From the NCBI GenBank assembly GCA_964405665.1, contig CAYOOT010000023.1:1-32523 (forward strand): a stretch of 32,523 bases of DNA, given 5' to 3'. Source of the stretch: CAYOOT01 sp964405665 (lineage in GTDB: Bacteria; Bdellovibrionota_C; UBA2361; SZUA-149; CAZDWZ01). Both the position numbers and the translations under genes were made by a program. Position 1 is the first letter of the stretch. Every line of letters begins with the position of its first letter. The notes beneath the pieces are model-generated. The model saw only the letters and a program-made list of their open reading frames with translations, made no database searches and was not told the DNA's origin. Below, piece by piece: positions 31,975-32,523 of the stretch.

Positions 31975-32370
31975 TTATTGAAGATGTGTTTTTTGCATTA
32001 CTTCCACAAGATCTTTTGCCTCTTTCAACTCCAATCCGGTTGATTCTCTTAATAACTTAATTGCTTCAATCTTCTTTCCACCTTTAATCGCACTCATAAT
32101 TTCCGCCAATTCCAAATCCCCTACTTCTTTTTCTTCTCCGTTAATCTTGATACACATTTTATTTGATGCCCCAAGTGCTTGAGCAACAGAAACCAAGGGC
32201 TTTGCCCGAGTAATTACATTGCGACGAATCAGTTCCTTACCTTTTGTTTTGTTTCTAACAATTCCCACTCTTGCAAAAACGCACACGATTATCCCGCAAA
32301 TAAAGCCTGCAAGAAGTGGATCTAATCCCTGTGAGCTGAAAAATTTTGAAACTTCGTTAAGTATATTCAT
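31975..32370 (-). CDS. Membrane-anchored protein with ribosomal L7/L12-like C-terminal domain
   Basis: A 131-residue protein. Residues about 16-36 are one membrane helix (LDPLLAGFICGIIVCVFARVGIV), followed by a basic stretch (RNKTKGKELIRRN) that would face the cytoplasm. Residues about 88-127, LAEIMSAIKGGKKIEAIKLLRE-STGLELKEAKDLVEVMQ, match the C-terminal helices of ribosomal protein L7/L12 (family: KI-xVIK-xVR-x-TGLGLKEAK-xLV), the part that recruits translation GTPases. It lacks the L7/L12 N-terminal dimerisation and hinge regions, so it is not the ribosomal protein itself. Its role is unknown. The ATG 32370 start has AAGGAAG upstream at a workable distance. Confidence 0.8.
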   Translation of the reverse strand: MNILNEVSKFFSSQGLDPLLAGFICGIIVCVFARVGIVRNKTKGKELIRRNVITRAKPLVSVAQALGASNKMCIKINGEEKEVGDLELAEIMSAIKGGKKIEAIKLLRESTGLELKEAKDLVEVMQKTHLQ

Positions 32371-32523
32371 ATTGAGTCTTCCTTTATAACGATAGATTTC
32401 TTAGGATAATCTAAATAGCACCTCAATATAATCGACTATTAACATTCATTACTTTATATTCTGAGCACTTTTTAATTGGAGCCGCCCTACTTTTTATCTA
32501 GTCCCGAGTAAACAAATAAGCAA

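Noticed and set aside
1..32523. tRNA, rRNA, riboswitch or CRISPR features
   Set aside because: I looked for T-loop and repeat-spacer patterns by eye and found none. A covariance-model search would be needed to be sure.

Overview
The window is AT-rich bacterial DNA with compact, mostly intact metabolic genes. It uses the standard bacterial code: UGA ends several good genes, for example at 6072-6074 and 31524-31526, which argues against the recoded Gracilibacteria/Absconditabacteria. The taxon is uncertain. The order tal-zwf-opcA is known from Cyanobacteriota and Actinobacteria. The long PurM resembles the Bacteroidetes type. The Cys-rich protein at 3076-4779 belongs to a family I associate with candidate-phylum (Patescibacteria-type) genomes. 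I favour an uncultivated low-GC lineage such as a non-photosynthetic cyanobacterial relative or a candidate phylum. I saw no rRNA, tRNA, CRISPR array or transposase gene.

Left part (1-8600): the start of an ABC solute-binding protein gene (cut by the window edge), a 906-residue helical protein of unknown function, a large multi-CxxC protein, an M16 peptidase pair (one inactive and one active subunit, overlapping by 4 nt), a small zinc-ribbon protein and mutM. Middle part (8700-18800): purM, a threonine synthase carrying a C-terminal LeuA-type regulatory domain, a VOC-fold protein, a CorA magnesium channel, and the minus-strand operon tal-zwf-opcA followed by an acyl-CoA dehydrogenase. The first three of these feed and assemble the NADPH-producing oxidative pentose phosphate pathway.

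Right part (18800-32523): a gap holding an overlooked 53-codon Arg-rich ORF, oligoendopeptidase F, and a long minus-strand series: AEC transporter, histidine phosphatase, GNAT acetyltransferase, a Cys-rich secreted protein, a D-cysteine desulfhydrase-like enzyme, an EamA exporter and three tandem paralogous methyltransferases. A 48-codon remnant of a YdjM-like membrane hydrolase gene interrupts this series on the plus strand. Then come a second histidine phosphatase, an ABC exporter, a conserved unknown protein, and a membrane-anchored protein with an L7/L12-like C-terminal domain.

Spacers between genes are rich in palindromes. Two 101-bp copies of one MITE-like inverted-repeat element (6 mismatches) sit between convergent gene pairs. 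Several shorter palindromes and long inverted repeats lie in other gaps. The strongest candidates for something undescribed are the threonine synthase/LeuA-domain fusion, the Arg-rich small ORF, the methyltransferase triplication and the 101-bp element.
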